The translations under genes and the position numbers were made by a program. This document shows positions 16,670 to 25,938 of a stretch of DNA of 64,000 bases, in pieces. Source of the DNA: Pseudomonas hamedanensis (GTDB lineage: Bacteria; Pseudomonadota; Gammaproteobacteria; Pseudomonadales; Pseudomonadaceae); assembly GCF_014268595.2 (NCBI RefSeq), contig NZ_CP077091.1, positions 3,746,001-3,810,000 of the forward strand, in the 5' to 3' direction. Position 1 is the stretch's first letter. Each line of letters starts with the position of its first letter. Below the pieces are notes generated by a model. That model made no database searches. It was not told the DNA's origin and worked only from the letters and a program-made list of their open reading frames with translations.

Positions 16670-17896
16670 TCAACGCTCAGCAAACCCTTTCCCCTGCGCT
16701 GCCAAATCGCCGATCAACCGCGCCGGCTGCCACTGATCGCCCTGCCGCGTCTCCAGCGCCAGCAAGCGCTGATGGATAGCGGCCAGCCCTTGCCGGTCCG
16801 CCCAGGCCATCGGCCCGCCCTTGTCGGCGGGAAACCCATAGCCGTTCAGATACACCAGATCGATGTCATGGGCCGACCCGGCAATGCCTTCCTGAAGAAT
16901 CTTCGCGCCTTCGTTGACCAGGGCCAGCAGGCAGCGCTCCAGGATCTCGTCAGGCCCGATCTCGCGCCGCTGGAAACCCAGTTCCTCGCTGACGCGTAAT
17001 ACCAGCGCATCCACCTCAGGATCATGCTCGGCCTGCCGGCTTCCCGGCTCATAGTGGTAGTAGCCATTGCCAGACTTCTGACCAAAACGCCCCATTTCGC
17101 ACAAGCGGTTATCCACCTGGACCTCCGGCGCATCCTGCCCTTTGCCTGCCAGGTCGCGGGCGCGCCATTCCAGATCGATGCCCACCACGTCGTACATGCG
17201 AAACGGGCCCATGGCAAAACCGAAACCCTGCAGCGCCGCGTCAACCTGATGTGGATAAGCGCCTTCAAGCAGCATCTTGCGTGCCTCCAGAACATACGGA
17301 TGCAGCATGCGGTTGCCGATAAAACCGTGGCAGTTGCCCGACACGACACTGACTTTGCTCATGCGTTTGCCTAACGCCAAGGCAGCTTCCAGCGCTGCCG
17401 GTGAAGTTTGCGCACCGCGCACGATTTCCAGCAGTTTCATGATGTGCGCCGGGCTGAAGAAATGCAGACCCAACACCTGTGTCGGGCGCCGCGTAGCCGC
17501 CGCGATAGCATCGATGTCCAGCGCCGAGGTGTTGCTCGCCAGCAGCGCTTCGGGCTTGAGTAGGCCATCCAGTTCACGAAAGATCTTTTGCTTGAGTTCA
17601 AGGTTTTCGTACACCGCTTCGATCACCAGGTCGACGTTGCGGATTGCTGAGTAATCCGCCGCTGCACTGACCCGAGCCATACGCGCATCGGCCTCGGCCT
17701 GATCGATCCGCCCCTGCCGCACGTTGTGGGCGTAAGTCTCGGCCACGCTGTCGAGCGCTTGATCGAGCATCTGTGGATTGTTGTCGACCCACTGCACAGC
17801 CACGCCGGCATTGGCCAGGCACATGACAATGCCCCGGCCCATGGTGCCCGCGCCGATCACGGCAGCCTGCTGAATATCGAAGGATGTCTGGCTCAT
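16670..17896 (-). CDS. 3-hydroxyacyl-CoA dehydrogenase
   Basis: A 408-residue NAD-dependent enzyme that oxidises 3-hydroxyacyl-CoA to 3-ketoacyl-CoA. The Rossmann motif is VIGAGTMGRGI (about 13-23). The catalytic His is in GLHFFSPAHIMKLLEIV, with the family segment SGNCHGFIGNRML. The C-terminal dimerisation region is duplicated as in FadB-type enzymes, but there is no enoyl-CoA hydratase domain. The next gene upstream on this strand is recQ, across 123 bp. Confidence 0.92.
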   Translation of the reverse strand: MSQTSFDIQQAAVIGAGTMGRGIVMCLANAGVAVQWVDNNPQMLDQALDSVAETYAHNVRQGRIDQAEADARMARVSAAADYSAIRNVDLVIEAVYENLELKQKIFRELDGLLKPEALLASNTSALDIDAIAAATRRPTQVLGLHFFSPAHIMKLLEIVRGAQTSPAALEAALALGKRMSKVSVVSGNCHGFIGNRMLHPYVLEARKMLLEGAYPHQVDAALQGFGFAMGPFRMYDVVGIDLEWRARDLAGKGQDAPEVQVDNRLCEMGRFGQKSGNGYYHYEPGSRQAEHDPEVDALVLRVSEELGFQRREIGPDEILERCLLALVNEGAKILQEGIAGSAHDIDLVYLNGYGFPADKGGPMAWADRQGLAAIHQRLLALETRQGDQWQPARLIGDLAAQGKGFAER

Positions 17897-18019
17897 GTTG
17901 TTCTCTTGTTGGCGATCCGAAGACAGATCCCAACCATAGTCAGCCCGTCGCGGTTTTTGAAGTTTATTAGCGTGATGAGCGACATTCAGCGGATGGATGC
18001 AGCGCTCGCGAAATCCTCG

Positions 18020-19954
18020 TTAATCGAGCAAATGGTCGTCAGCCCAATGACGCACTTGCGCGTAGGGATATTCCTCCAGCGCCGCATACCCCGGGATCGC
18101 CCGCGCCTTCAGCTTGGTGAACAACGGTACGCTGATACCGCACAGGAACCGCGTCAGGCGTTCAGCCGTCGGAACGCTGCCCGTGTGCTGTTCATGCTTG
18201 TGGATAAAGTCCCCACACAACGCCGCAAAGTTTTTATCCACAAGCGCTGGCAACGCTGGCGGCTCCGGCAATCGTGCGACCTGGCCATGACACACCGAAC
18301 AATGGCCACAACGCTCAGGGGCATGGTGATCACCGAAATACTCGGCCAGGCGATAACCCAGGCAGCGTTCAGTGGCGAACACCTCAAGCATGGCGTGAAT
18401 CCGCGCCACTTCGGTCTGTTCGTGCCGGGAGAAATACTCGTGCAGCTCAGCGCTCAGGGCATCGCTGTCGAAGTCGCTGTGCAGCAGGCTGTAAACCTCG
18501 GTCATTTGCTTGCTTTCAAGCTCGACCCAGCCTTTTTCCTGAAAGTAATCGAGCGCCGTCACCACGCGATTGCGCTCGGCGGAATACTGCGTATACATGG
18601 CCTCGAAATTCACCGTGGCCCAGGTTCGTGCGCGCGGTGACGTCTGGATGATCGCCGCGACGAAATCCCTGCGCTCGCCTTCGAAGCGCTGGAGCAGTGC
18701 TTCAGGTTCCAGCAAATATTTGAAGCGGTACTCGGCGTAGTAGGCGTAACGCGGAGCGATCAGACCGCGCAGCTCCAGTTGCACCAACAACGTCTTCAGC
18801 GGCAACGCGCGAATATTGCTTTGATCCGCCAGCGGGCCGAGCAAAAACTCCCATTGTCCTTCCGGCTCCGAGGCTTTCAGTTCGTCGAGAACATAACGAA
18901 TGCCGTCGCGCTCGGGCGTATCGCCGTAAACGAAGTTTTCCAGCACATTGAGGCTGTCGCGGTTGGCCAGCACCAGGCAATCCGAGGGCTGCCCATCACG
19001 CCCGGCGCGGCCGATCTCCTGACTGTAGTTTTCGATGGACTTGGGCAAATCAAAATGCACGACGTTGCGGATGTCGCTCTTATCGATGCCCATACCGAAG
19101 GCAATGGTGGCGACGATGCAGTTCGACCGTCCGGCCATGAAGCGTTGCTGAATGCCTTCTCGCCGATCGTGGGGCAGACCGGCGTGATAAGCCTCGGCCT
19201 GGATGCCGTTACGCTCCAGGTGCTCGGCGATGTGTTCGGCGGTTTTCTGCAACGTGACGTAGACAATGCTCGGTTGCCCGGGGCGCTCGGCCATCCACTC
19301 GACCAGTCGCCGGCGCTTGTCCTGGCCGCGTACCGGCTCCACCAGCAGATTCAGATTGGGCCGATAGAAACCGGTGGTCACCACGTCCTCAGGGGCGATG
19401 GCGAATTTGCTCTGCATGTCGGCGATGACTTTCGGCGTGGCCGTGGCGGTGAGCAGCAAGGCCTGCGCAATGTTGAACTGGCGCTGGTAGTCCGGCAGTT
19501 TGAGGTAGTCGGGACGGAAGTTATGACCCCACTCCGAGATGCAGTGCGCCTCGTCCACGACTAATAGCGAAATCGGCACCTGCTGCAAAAAGTTACGGAA
19601 GCGCTCGTTTTTCAGGCGCTCCACGGAAATCATCAGAATCTTCAACTCGCCAGAACGCGCACGGGCCATGACCTCGTTGGCATCCTCACGGCTCTGTGCC
19701 GAATCAATACTGCCCGCCGAAATGCCGTGGCGCTTGAGGAAGGCCAATTGATCCTGCATCAAGGCCAGCAGCGGCGAGACCACCAGCGTCAGATGTGGCA
19801 GTAAAAGCGCGGGCAGCTGGTAGCAAAGAGACTTACCGGAACCGGTGGGGAAAATCGCCGCCACCGAACGCCCGGCCAATACTGCAGTGATGGCCGTTTC
19901 CTGGCCGGGCCGAAACTGTGGATAACCAAAAACCTGTTCCAAGGTGTTGTGCAT
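18020..19954 (-). CDS. RecQ-family ATP-dependent DNA helicase
   Basis: A 644-residue superfamily 2 helicase. Walker A is FPTGSGKSLCYQLPALLL (near residue 35-50), the DEAH box is VVDEAHCISEWGHNFRPDY, and motif VI is QEIGRAGRDGQPSD. A zinc cluster follows (CLGYR, then CGHCSVCHG). It is shorter than the canonical E. coli-type RecQ and I cannot see a clear HRDC domain, so it is likely a second RecQ paralogue. It unwinds 3'-5' in repair or recombination. Confidence 0.88.
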   Translation of the reverse strand: MHNTLEQVFGYPQFRPGQETAITAVLAGRSVAAIFPTGSGKSLCYQLPALLLPHLTLVVSPLLALMQDQLAFLKRHGISAGSIDSAQSREDANEVMARARSGELKILMISVERLKNERFRNFLQQVPISLLVVDEAHCISEWGHNFRPDYLKLPDYQRQFNIAQALLLTATATPKVIADMQSKFAIAPEDVVTTGFYRPNLNLLVEPVRGQDKRRRLVEWMAERPGQPSIVYVTLQKTAEHIAEHLERNGIQAEAYHAGLPHDRREGIQQRFMAGRSNCIVATIAFGMGIDKSDIRNVVHFDLPKSIENYSQEIGRAGRDGQPSDCLVLANRDSLNVLENFVYGDTPERDGIRYVLDELKASEPEGQWEFLLGPLADQSNIRALPLKTLLVQLELRGLIAPRYAYYAEYRFKYLLEPEALLQRFEGERRDFVAAIIQTSPRARTWATVNFEAMYTQYSAERNRVVTALDYFQEKGWVELESKQMTEVYSLLHSDFDSDALSAELHEYFSRHEQTEVARIHAMLEVFATERCLGYRLAEYFGDHHAPERCGHCSVCHGQVARLPEPPALPALVDKNFAALCGDFIHKHEQHTGSVPTAERLTRFLCGISVPLFTKLKARAIPGYAALEEYPYAQVRHWADDHLLD

Positions 19955-20196
19955 TCGCTGTCACTCCTTTGACCGCTGTCATGCCAACAGCCTAGCGGGC
20001 GATCACAGCGAGTCGAGAAAAGCTTGCGGGGCAAATCGATACGGGATGATACAGCCCAGACACCCGGTCATGGCCTGAAACACACGCCAGGTTTTGTTTA
20101 TCGCGGTGTTTTTCAGTCTCGCGTTAACGTTCCCGCTCAAGCACCCGTACCGCGACATAAAGGCCGATGCGCGTGCAATCACATAAAGGAATGGTC

Positions 20197-20328
20197 ATGT
20201 CGAACACACTGAAGTTGCCCCTCACTCTCCTCATTGCGTTCCTGCTGCTGGGCGGGTGCATGCCGGTTCCCGATGGCCTGCCGGAACTTGCCACGGTAGT
20301 GGCGACGGACGCGCCGCCCAAGACCTGA
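20197..20328 (+). CDS. Small lipoprotein, 43 residues
   Basis: A short open frame with an excellent ribosome-binding site (AAAGGA at 20185-20190, 6 nt before the ATG). It encodes MSNTLKLPLTLLIAFLLLGG then Cys, a complete lipoprotein signal with lipobox LLGGC, leaving a mature peptide of about 23 residues ending in DAPPKT. No homologue is recognised. An ATG at 20191 is in frame but too close to the Shine-Dalgarno. Confidence 0.6.
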   Translation: MSNTLKLPLTLLIAFLLLGGCMPVPDGLPELATVVATDAPPKT

Positions 20329-20829
20329 GTTCTATGGGTAGCAAGGGCGAGCTGGTCGCTGCGATCAAGGACACGATCTATCCACTGGCGAGGGTGTGGC
20401 GGCAAGTCAGTTGGAATATTACGCGGACGAACATCTGCGTTTAAAACCGTTGAGTCATACACAGGAGCGTCCGACATAATGTTAGGCCTACTCCTACTCC
20501 ACACGACGCCTTGTCGGCTATCGCGCCTTGGGTCTACGAACCTATAGTCGTGGCTGTCGCCGCCAAAGCCGCGAAGGGTTCCGGCCAGCCGATTCGAGCT
20601 TCAAACAAGCCGACGTTTAAGACATCCCCATGTCCCCCACGCTCTGCCTGCTGACCCAGGACGGCTGTGATCTGCAAGTCGCGCAGACATAAATGCTCAA
20701 CAAGCCCCGGCCCAATATCAACCAACCATCACCGCTGAACACTCAGTGTGCAGCGCAAGGAGTTGAATTTTGCAAACTACTATTGATTGCGTACGATGGG
20801 AGCCATCATTCAGCGAAGGGCTCGCCTTT
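20329..20829. other. About 500 bp of apparently eroded coding sequence
   Basis: No intact gene. Short frames look protein-like but are broken: a fragment from 20335 (SMGSKGELVAAIKDTIYPLA) breaks near 20390 and appears to continue one frame over as VAASQLEYYADEHLRLKPLS up to the stop at 20477-20479. A third fragment (20490-20650, DALSAIAPWVYEPIVVAVAA) ends at a stop. This pattern suggests frameshifted gene remnants next to the toxin-antitoxin pair. I do not recognise the parents. Confidence 0.45.
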
Positions 20830-21273
20830 ATGAACACTGAAACCATCGATCACAGCACCCTTGCTCGCCTGGTTGGAAACGGATCTGTGAACAGCACAAA
20901 TATCGTCGCCAAACCGGGCGGCTGGTCGATTGAGATTCAGCATGGCCGTGAAAAATGCTTGCTGACTGCACAACGCAGCGGTCAGGTGCGTCTGTTCAAA
21001 CGACTTGAAACGCTAGTGACCTATTTGCAAGGTTTGGGCATCCGTCAGTTCAACGTGGATGCCACCGGCTATGACCCTTTGCAGTTGAAAACCTACGCTC
21101 GCCCGGATCGCTCCGAGGCGTTGAAACAAGCGCATGAAGCTGCTGCCTATGAAGAATGGTTCAAGCGCCAGGTACAAATCAGCATCGATGACCCGAGACC
21201 AAGCGTCAGCGATGAAGATGCTCGCCGAATATTTGCCGCCAAACGTGATGCCCTGCGTCAACGAGGACACTGA
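20830..21273 (+). CDS. Antitoxin of a RelE/ParE-type pair
   Basis: A 147-residue protein placed directly before a RelE/ParE toxin gene, overlapping it by 1 nt. The C-terminal part (about 95-147, EWFKRQVQISIDDPRPSVSD) is the ParD/RelB-like segment expected to wrap the toxin. The N-terminal part (about 1-90) is a compact domain of unknown family with LLTAQRSGQVRLFKRLETLV, longer than usual for such antitoxins. The ATG at 20830 has AAGGG about 9 nt upstream; an upstream TTG at 20770 is possible but less likely. Confidence 0.72.
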   Translation: MNTETIDHSTLARLVGNGSVNSTNIVAKPGGWSIEIQHGREKCLLTAQRSGQVRLFKRLETLVTYLQGLGIRQFNVDATGYDPLQLKTYARPDRSEALKQAHEAAAYEEWFKRQVQISIDDPRPSVSDEDARRIFAAKRDALRQRGH

Positions 21274-21587
21274 TGAGATTGGTCTGGCGTCCGGAAGCGC
21301 TTGTTGACCGAGACCGAATTATGGAACGTATCAGCCAAGACAGTCCGGAAGCGGCTGCGGATCTCGACGAGATGTTCGAATCAAAAGGAGAGATCGCACG
21401 ACAACGCCCGACCTTATATAGAAAGGGCAGAGTCGAAGGCACACGAGAAATCGTTGCTGCCTCCAACTACGTCGTCGTTTATACGATTAAAAAAGAATGC
21501 GTTGAAGTGCTGCGAGTCATGCATGCCCGGCAGCATTGGCCGTCAATCGAGAGAGACGCCTACAAAGACGGGAATACCGATAAATGA
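21273..21587 (+). CDS. RelE/ParE-family toxin
   Basis: A 104-residue toxin of the ParE/RelE fold. MRLVWRPEALVDRDRIMERI begins with the family strand and helix, YRKGRVEGTREIVAASNYVV carries the conserved Gly-Thr-Arg-Glu, and VEVLRVMHARQHWP is the C-terminal strand. It probably acts on gyrase or ribosomal mRNA; the target cannot be read from sequence. Coupling to the antitoxin by an overlapping start is typical of such modules. Confidence 0.86.
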   Translation: MRLVWRPEALVDRDRIMERISQDSPEAAADLDEMFESKGEIARQRPTLYRKGRVEGTREIVAASNYVVVYTIKKECVEVLRVMHARQHWPSIERDAYKDGNTDK

Positions 21588-21681
21588 CAGTACTCTGGTC
21601 ATATCAGGTTAAAAAATGCAGGAGTACTGCCACCTAAGAAGAAAAGTCGCTGAATGAATTGATTGCGAACCATCGCCCATA

Positions 21682-21709
21682 AAAAAGCCGCTCTAAAAGG
21701 CGGCTTTTT
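21682..21709. terminator. Bidirectional terminator between toxin gene and pckA
   Basis: AAAAAGCCGC (21682-21691) and GCGGCTTTTT (21700-21709) form a 10-bp stem with an 8-nt loop and A/T tracts on both sides. It serves the plus-strand toxin operon and the minus-strand pckA. Confidence 0.88.
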
Positions 21710-21723
21710 CATTCGTTACGATC

Positions 21724-23265
21724 TTACAACGTCGGCCCAGCAGCCTTGATCGCGTCGCTCACTTCAAACTTCTTGAAGTTCTCGATGAACAGACCGGCCA
21801 GTGCTTTCGCCGCCTCGTCGTACGCCGCCTTGTCAGCCCAAGTGTTACGTGGGTTGAGCAGGTTGGTGTCAACGCCCGGTACGGCCAGTGGCACGTCGAG
21901 GTTGATGGTGTCGAGGTGCTCGGTGGCGGCACCGATCAGCGCGCCGCTCTGGATCGCTGCGATCACTGCGCGAGTGGTCGGGATGTTGAAACGTTGGCCG
22001 ACACCGTAGCCGCCGCCGGTCCAGCCGGTGTTGACCAGGTAAACCTTGGAGCCGAAGCCGCGGATGCGCTTGATCAGCAGCTCGGCGTATTCACCGGCCG
22101 GACGCGGGAAGAACGGTGCGCCGAAGCAGGTGGAGAACGTCGACTTGATGCCGCTGCCCGAACCCATTTCAGTCGAGCCCACCAGTGCGGTGTAGCCGGA
22201 CAGGAAGTGGTAGGCCGCTTGCTCTTCGTTGAGGATCGACACAGGTGGCAGTACGCCGGTCAGGTCGCAGGTCAGGAAGATCACCGCGTTTGGCTCGCCG
22301 CCCAGGTTCTTCTCGGAGCGCTTGGCAACGTGTTCCAGCGGGTACGCGGCGCGGCTGTTCTGGGTCAGGCTGACATCGGTGTAGTCGGCGTGCTTGGCAT
22401 CGTCGATGACAACGTTTTCCAGCACGGCGCCGTGCTTGATGGCTTTCCAGATGACCGGTTCGTTCTTCTCGGACAGGTCGATGCACTTGGCATAGCAGCC
22501 GCCTTCGATGTTGAAGACAACGCCTTCGCCCCAGCCGTGTTCGTCGTCACCGATCAGGTAACGGCTTTCGTCGGCCGACAGGGTGGTTTTACCGGTACCC
22601 GACAGACCGAAGAACAGGGTCACGTCGCCCTCTTCGCCGATGTTGGCAGCGCAGTGCATTGGCAGCACGTCAGCGGCCGGCAGCAGGAAGTTCTGCACCG
22701 AGAACATGGCTTTCTTCATTTCACCGGCGTAACGCATGCCGGCGATCAGCACTTTCTTCTGCGCGAAGTTGATGATCACGCAACCGTCGGAATTGGTGCC
22801 GTCACGCTCAGGCACGCACTCGAAGTTGGCGACGTTGAGCACTTGCCACTCTTCACGGCCAGCCGGGTTGTACTGGGCCGGGTTGATGAACAGGCAACGA
22901 CCGAACAGGTTCTGCCAGGCAGTCTGAGTGGTCATTTTCACGGCCAGGTAGTGATCTTCGGCCGCGCCTACATGCACGTGGGAAACGAAGTGCTCTTGCG
23001 CGTTGTTGAAGGCTTCAACGCGGTTCCACAAGGCATCGAACTTGTCGGCCGGGAACTTGCGGTTGATCGGGCCCCAGGCGATAGCGGCCTGAGTGGAAGG
23101 CTCTTCAACGATGAAACGATCGACTGGCGAACGACCGGTACGGTGACCAGTGCGAACAACCAGAGCGCCGGTATCGGCAAGCTCGCCCTCACCGCGTTGC
23201 AGGGCTTCTTTTACCAGATCATCAACACTCAGATCGGTGTACACGGCGTTATTGGCTTGCGTCAT
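21724..23265 (-). CDS. pckA: Phosphoenolpyruvate carboxykinase (ATP)
   Basis: A 513-residue enzyme that converts oxaloacetate and ATP to phosphoenolpyruvate, the first step of gluconeogenesis. Visible: the P-loop [13 protein letters not shown], the second metal/kinase motif IGDDEHGWG, and the substrate-binding [10 protein letters not shown] near the N-terminus. The start [13 protein letters not shown] is chosen at 23265 with GGGGAA upstream; the frame stays open further upstream without a ribosome-binding site. hslO lies upstream in the same direction, the usual order in Pseudomonas. Confidence 0.95.
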   Translation of the reverse strand: MTQANNAVYTDLSVDDLVKEALQRGEGELADTGALVVRTGHRTGRSPVDRFIVEEPSTQAAIAWGPINRKFPADKFDALWNRVEAFNNAQEHFVSHVHVGAAEDHYLAVKMTTQTAWQNLFGRCLFINPAQYNPAGREEWQVLNVANFECVPERDGTNSDGCVIINFAQKKVLIAGMRYAGEMKKAMFSVQNFLLPAADVLPMHCAANIGEEGDVTLFFGLSGTGKTTLSADESRYLIGDDEHGWGEGVVFNIEGGCYAKCIDLSEKNEPVIWKAIKHGAVLENVVIDDAKHADYTDVSLTQNSRAAYPLEHVAKRSEKNLGGEPNAVIFLTCDLTGVLPPVSILNEEQAAYHFLSGYTALVGSTEMGSGSGIKSTFSTCFGAPFFPRPAGEYAELLIKRIRGFGSKVYLVNTGWTGGGYGVGQRFNIPTTRAVIAAIQSGALIGAATEHLDTINLDVPLAVPGVDTNLLNPRNTWADKAAYDEAAKALAGLFIENFKKFEVSDAIKAAGPTL

Positions 23266-23309
23266 GAGGTTCCCCGTCGGCCAGTGGCCGAGTGTGCTCC
23301 AAACGTTTT

Positions 23310-23334
23310 GTAGTAGAAAGTCGTGCACTACTAC
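23310..23334. promoter_or_regulatory. Inverted repeat in the pckA upstream region
   Basis: GTAGTAG (23310-23316) and CTACTAC (23328-23334) face each other across 11 bp, about 45 bp before the pckA start. It could be an operator or a leader hairpin. I know of no named regulator for this sequence. Confidence 0.4.
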
Positions 23335-23446
23335 CGCGAAAAAAGTGGGCCGGATTATGCCAGAAAAGCCCAAAAAGAGTAGGGTCCTCCCGTCGTAACG
23401 GCGATATTCCGTCATTACGCAGTGAATTTACCTGCGCTGAACCGTT

Positions 23447-24349
23447 TTAGTGCCGGGTATCTGACGGCGTGTCGACGCCTGCGCCAGCAAACAATTGAGC
23501 GATATCGGCGGCATCAAACTCGTAACGCTCATTGCAAAACTGGCAATCGATCTCGATTTTGCCACCCTGTTCAGCGACCAGTGCCTGCGCGTCTTCCAGC
23601 CCAAGACTGACCAGCGCATTGCCGGAGCGTTCCCGGGAACAGCTGCAATTGAAGCGCAGATGCTGCACATCAAACAGGCGAACCTGCTCTTCATGGTAGA
23701 GACGGTGCAGCACCGTTTCGTTGTCCAGGCTCAATAGTTCATCGGCCGCCAGCGTGCTGGCCAGCGCGGTGATGTGCTGCCAGCTCGCGGCGCGATCTTC
23801 TTCGTCTTTCAGGCGATCGGCCGGCAGTTGCTGCAACAGCATGCCCCGGGCGCGACGGCCATCGGCGTACAGCTTGAAACGGGTGCCAACCTGCTGCGAC
23901 ATGACGAAGTAGTTGGTGAAGCAGTCGGACAGGGTTTCGCCGTCAAGGTCGACGATGCCTTGATAGCGCTGCCCCACAGTCGGATCGACGGTCAGCGCCA
24001 GAACGCCGTCAGGCATCAGATCGCTGAGGGTGGCGTCAGCAGCAATCTGCTCGGCGTTATAGCGCGCCAGGCCGCGGATCTCGCGCTCGCTGGAACATTC
24101 GATCATCAGCATCGGGATCGGGCCCTCGGAGCGCGCCTGCAAAATCAGCAAGCCATCGAACTTGAGCGTGCCGACCAGCAACGAAGCCGCTGCCATCAGT
24201 TCGCCGAGCAACTGCGCGACCGGCTCCGGGTAGGGGTGTTTGGCGAGGACTTCGGCGTAGCTGCGCTCCAGCGCCACCAGTTCGCCGCGAGTGTCGCTGT
24301 CATCGAAGATGAAGCGTTGAGTGAAATCGGTATCCGCTAGATCGGTCAT
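23447..24349 (-). CDS. hslO: Hsp33 redox-regulated chaperone
   Basis: A 300-residue cytoplasmic holdase activated by oxidation. The C-terminal redox switch is intact: Cys-x-Cys in FNCSCSRER and Cys-x-x-Cys in [12 protein letters not shown], which together bind zinc when reduced. The N-terminal folding core has [20 protein letters not shown]. The length is standard. Confidence 0.95.
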   Translation of the reverse strand: MTDLADTDFTQRFIFDDSDTRGELVALERSYAEVLAKHPYPEPVAQLLGELMAAASLLVGTLKFDGLLILQARSEGPIPMLMIECSSEREIRGLARYNAEQIAADATLSDLMPDGVLALTVDPTVGQRYQGIVDLDGETLSDCFTNYFVMSQQVGTRFKLYADGRRARGMLLQQLPADRLKDEEDRAASWQHITALASTLAADELLSLDNETVLHRLYHEEQVRLFDVQHLRFNCSCSRERSGNALVSLGLEDAQALVAEQGGKIEIDCQFCNERYEFDAADIAQLFAGAGVDTPSDTRH

Positions 24350-24456
24350 AGGTCTGGGTATCTGAATGTGATGACAAAATGGTTACAAAACGTGAAAATT
24401 TGCGCTTGCTGGCACTTTTTTTGGGGCCGGCGCTTTTTCGCCATGGGAGGCATTTT

Positions 24457-25260
24457 ATGAACAATCCGGGTTTGTTCCAATCCAGGTGGAACCTCGGCCG
24501 GCTGGTTCTGTGCAACGTAGTGCCACTGGCGCTGCTGGCTTTCTGGTTATGGCCCACGGGCCAACTGCTGTGTGTGGTTTTCGACGAATGGCTGTTCCGC
24601 TCGCTCAATATGCCATTGGCCAGCCACCCGATATGGCTCCACATCTGGGCAATTGCAAGTCTGCGTCCGTTCGACATCGTTGTCGGGTTGATCCTGCTGT
24701 CACTGCTGATCAAGGGCGACTGGGTATTCCGGTCGATTGATGTACGTCGCGCATTCTTCGGTTTTTTCTCGATCTTGCTGTTGATGGTGGTGATTCGCGC
24801 GCTGTTTTCCAGATTCGCCGATCACATGGGCTGGCAGCACAGCAGCCCCTCAATGGTGATTGAGGGCGCCGTGCACCTCAGCGACTACTTTCCCCACTTG
24901 GAAAAAACCTGGGAATTGAAAGACCGCTCGGGCCAGAGTTTCCCCGGCGATCACGCTTCGGTGCTGTTGATCTGGGCGCTGTTCATGGGTGTGTTCAGCC
25001 GCACTGTTGCGCAATTTCTGACGGTCTGGGGCTTGGCGCTGCTGTTCATGCTGCCGCGTCTGGTGGCCGGCGCGCATTGGGGTCAGGACGATTACATCGG
25101 CGGTGTGCTGCTGGCGGTATGGGCGTTGGGTTGGGGTTATTACACGCCGTTTGCCTATCATGCTTCGAACTTCTGCTTGAAGCTGACCGCGCCGATTTTC
25201 GCCCTGCTGGGCAAGTTGCCGATGGTGTCGCGGATGAGCGTGGTGTCCCGCGCAAACTGA
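24457..25260 (+). CDS. PAP2-family membrane phosphatase
   Basis: A 267-residue polytopic membrane protein with about six hydrophobic segments. PAP2 signature parts are SFPGDHAS (central motif with the catalytic His) and RLVAGAHWGQDDYIGG (nucleophile His and Asp). Such enzymes remove phosphate from lipid phosphates such as undecaprenyl pyrophosphate or lipid A. The ATG at 24457 is preferred because GGGAGG lies at 24445-24450; an earlier in-frame start would add 26 residues. Confidence 0.85.
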   Translation: MNNPGLFQSRWNLGRLVLCNVVPLALLAFWLWPTGQLLCVVFDEWLFRSLNMPLASHPIWLHIWAIASLRPFDIVVGLILLSLLIKGDWVFRSIDVRRAFFGFFSILLLMVVIRALFSRFADHMGWQHSSPSMVIEGAVHLSDYFPHLEKTWELKDRSGQSFPGDHASVLLIWALFMGVFSRTVAQFLTVWGLALLFMLPRLVAGAHWGQDDYIGGVLLAVWALGWGYYTPFAYHASNFCLKLTAPIFALLGKLPMVSRMSVVSRAN

Positions 25261-25266
25261 CAAACC

Positions 25267-25400
25267 TGTGGCGAGGGAGCTTGCTCCCGCTCGGCTGCGC
25301 AGCAGTCGCTAACCGGACGATGCGCTTGTGGTTTGCAAACACTGCCCGACCGCACAGGGCGTCCTTCGGCCGCCGGCGGGAGCAAGCTCCCTCGCCACAA
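25267..25400. repeat. REP inverted pair (TGTGGCGAGGGAGCTTGCTC type)
   Basis: Inverted arms TGTGGCGAGGGAGCTTGCTC plus CCGC enclose about 85 bp between the convergent phosphatase gene and hslR. It is of the same type as 10351-10481, and the spacers share a CTGCGCAGCAG-like segment. Confidence 0.88.
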
Positions 25401-25414
25401 CTTGCGTTCAGCGC

Positions 25415-25822
25415 TTAATCGTCGTGGCTGTTGCCACGAAACTTGAACAAGTCGCGCCGCTGCTTCTTGCTCGGCTTGCCATCGGTGCTCACGCCCAAAG
25501 ATCCGGCCTTGCGCATCGCCGCAGCCGCTTCACGTTTGGCAACGCTCGCCTCAGTCTCGCAATACAACGTCTGCGCCTCAGGTGCGCCGCGTCGTACGAT
25601 CGACAAGGCTTCGACCCTCACCGTGCGCACGTCGAAACCTGTACGAATCTCGAACTCATCACCGATGCGCGGTTCTTTGCCCGGTTTGCAGCGCTCGCCG
25701 CGACAGTGCACCTTGCCACTTTCTATCGCCGCTTTGGCCAAGGCACGGGTTTTATAAAAACGCGCCGCCCATAACCATTTGTCGAGACGGACCTTGTCGT
25801 CCTCCTCCTGTTTTTGCGCCAT
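25415..25822 (-). CDS. hslR: Hsp15 ribosome-associated S4-domain RNA-binding protein
   Basis: A 135-residue heat-shock protein that binds free 50S subunits carrying nascent chains. The S4 domain is residues 10-70 (VRLDKWLWAARFYKTRALAK, then IESGKVHCRGERCKPGKE). The tail is basic (SKKQRRDLFKFRG). The length is close to that of E. coli Hsp15. Confidence 0.92.
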   Translation of the reverse strand: MAQKQEEDDKVRLDKWLWAARFYKTRALAKAAIESGKVHCRGERCKPGKEPRIGDEFEIRTGFDVRTVRVEALSIVRRGAPEAQTLYCETEASVAKREAAAAMRKAGSLGVSTDGKPSKKQRRDLFKFRGNSHDD

Positions 25823-25938
25823 ATGAATTCCTCAGTCAGCCAGTAGTCGGAACTGTACTACCGTTTCTGGCGGGCGCAACAATCCAGCCCTCCAGATAAA
25901 CTGTGATCTTCGCCGCCTGAGCGGCCTGGAGTGACCAA

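Noticed and set aside
20124..20504. A 126-codon minus-strand frame over the small lipoprotein and eroded region
   Set aside because: No ribosome-binding site or recognisable fold; the plus-strand lipoprotein has far better signals.
21916..23313. A 465-codon plus-strand open frame across pckA
   Set aside because: Antisense to pckA, whose P-loop and IGDDEHGWG motifs are intact; the shadow has low-complexity composition typical of a mirror frame.
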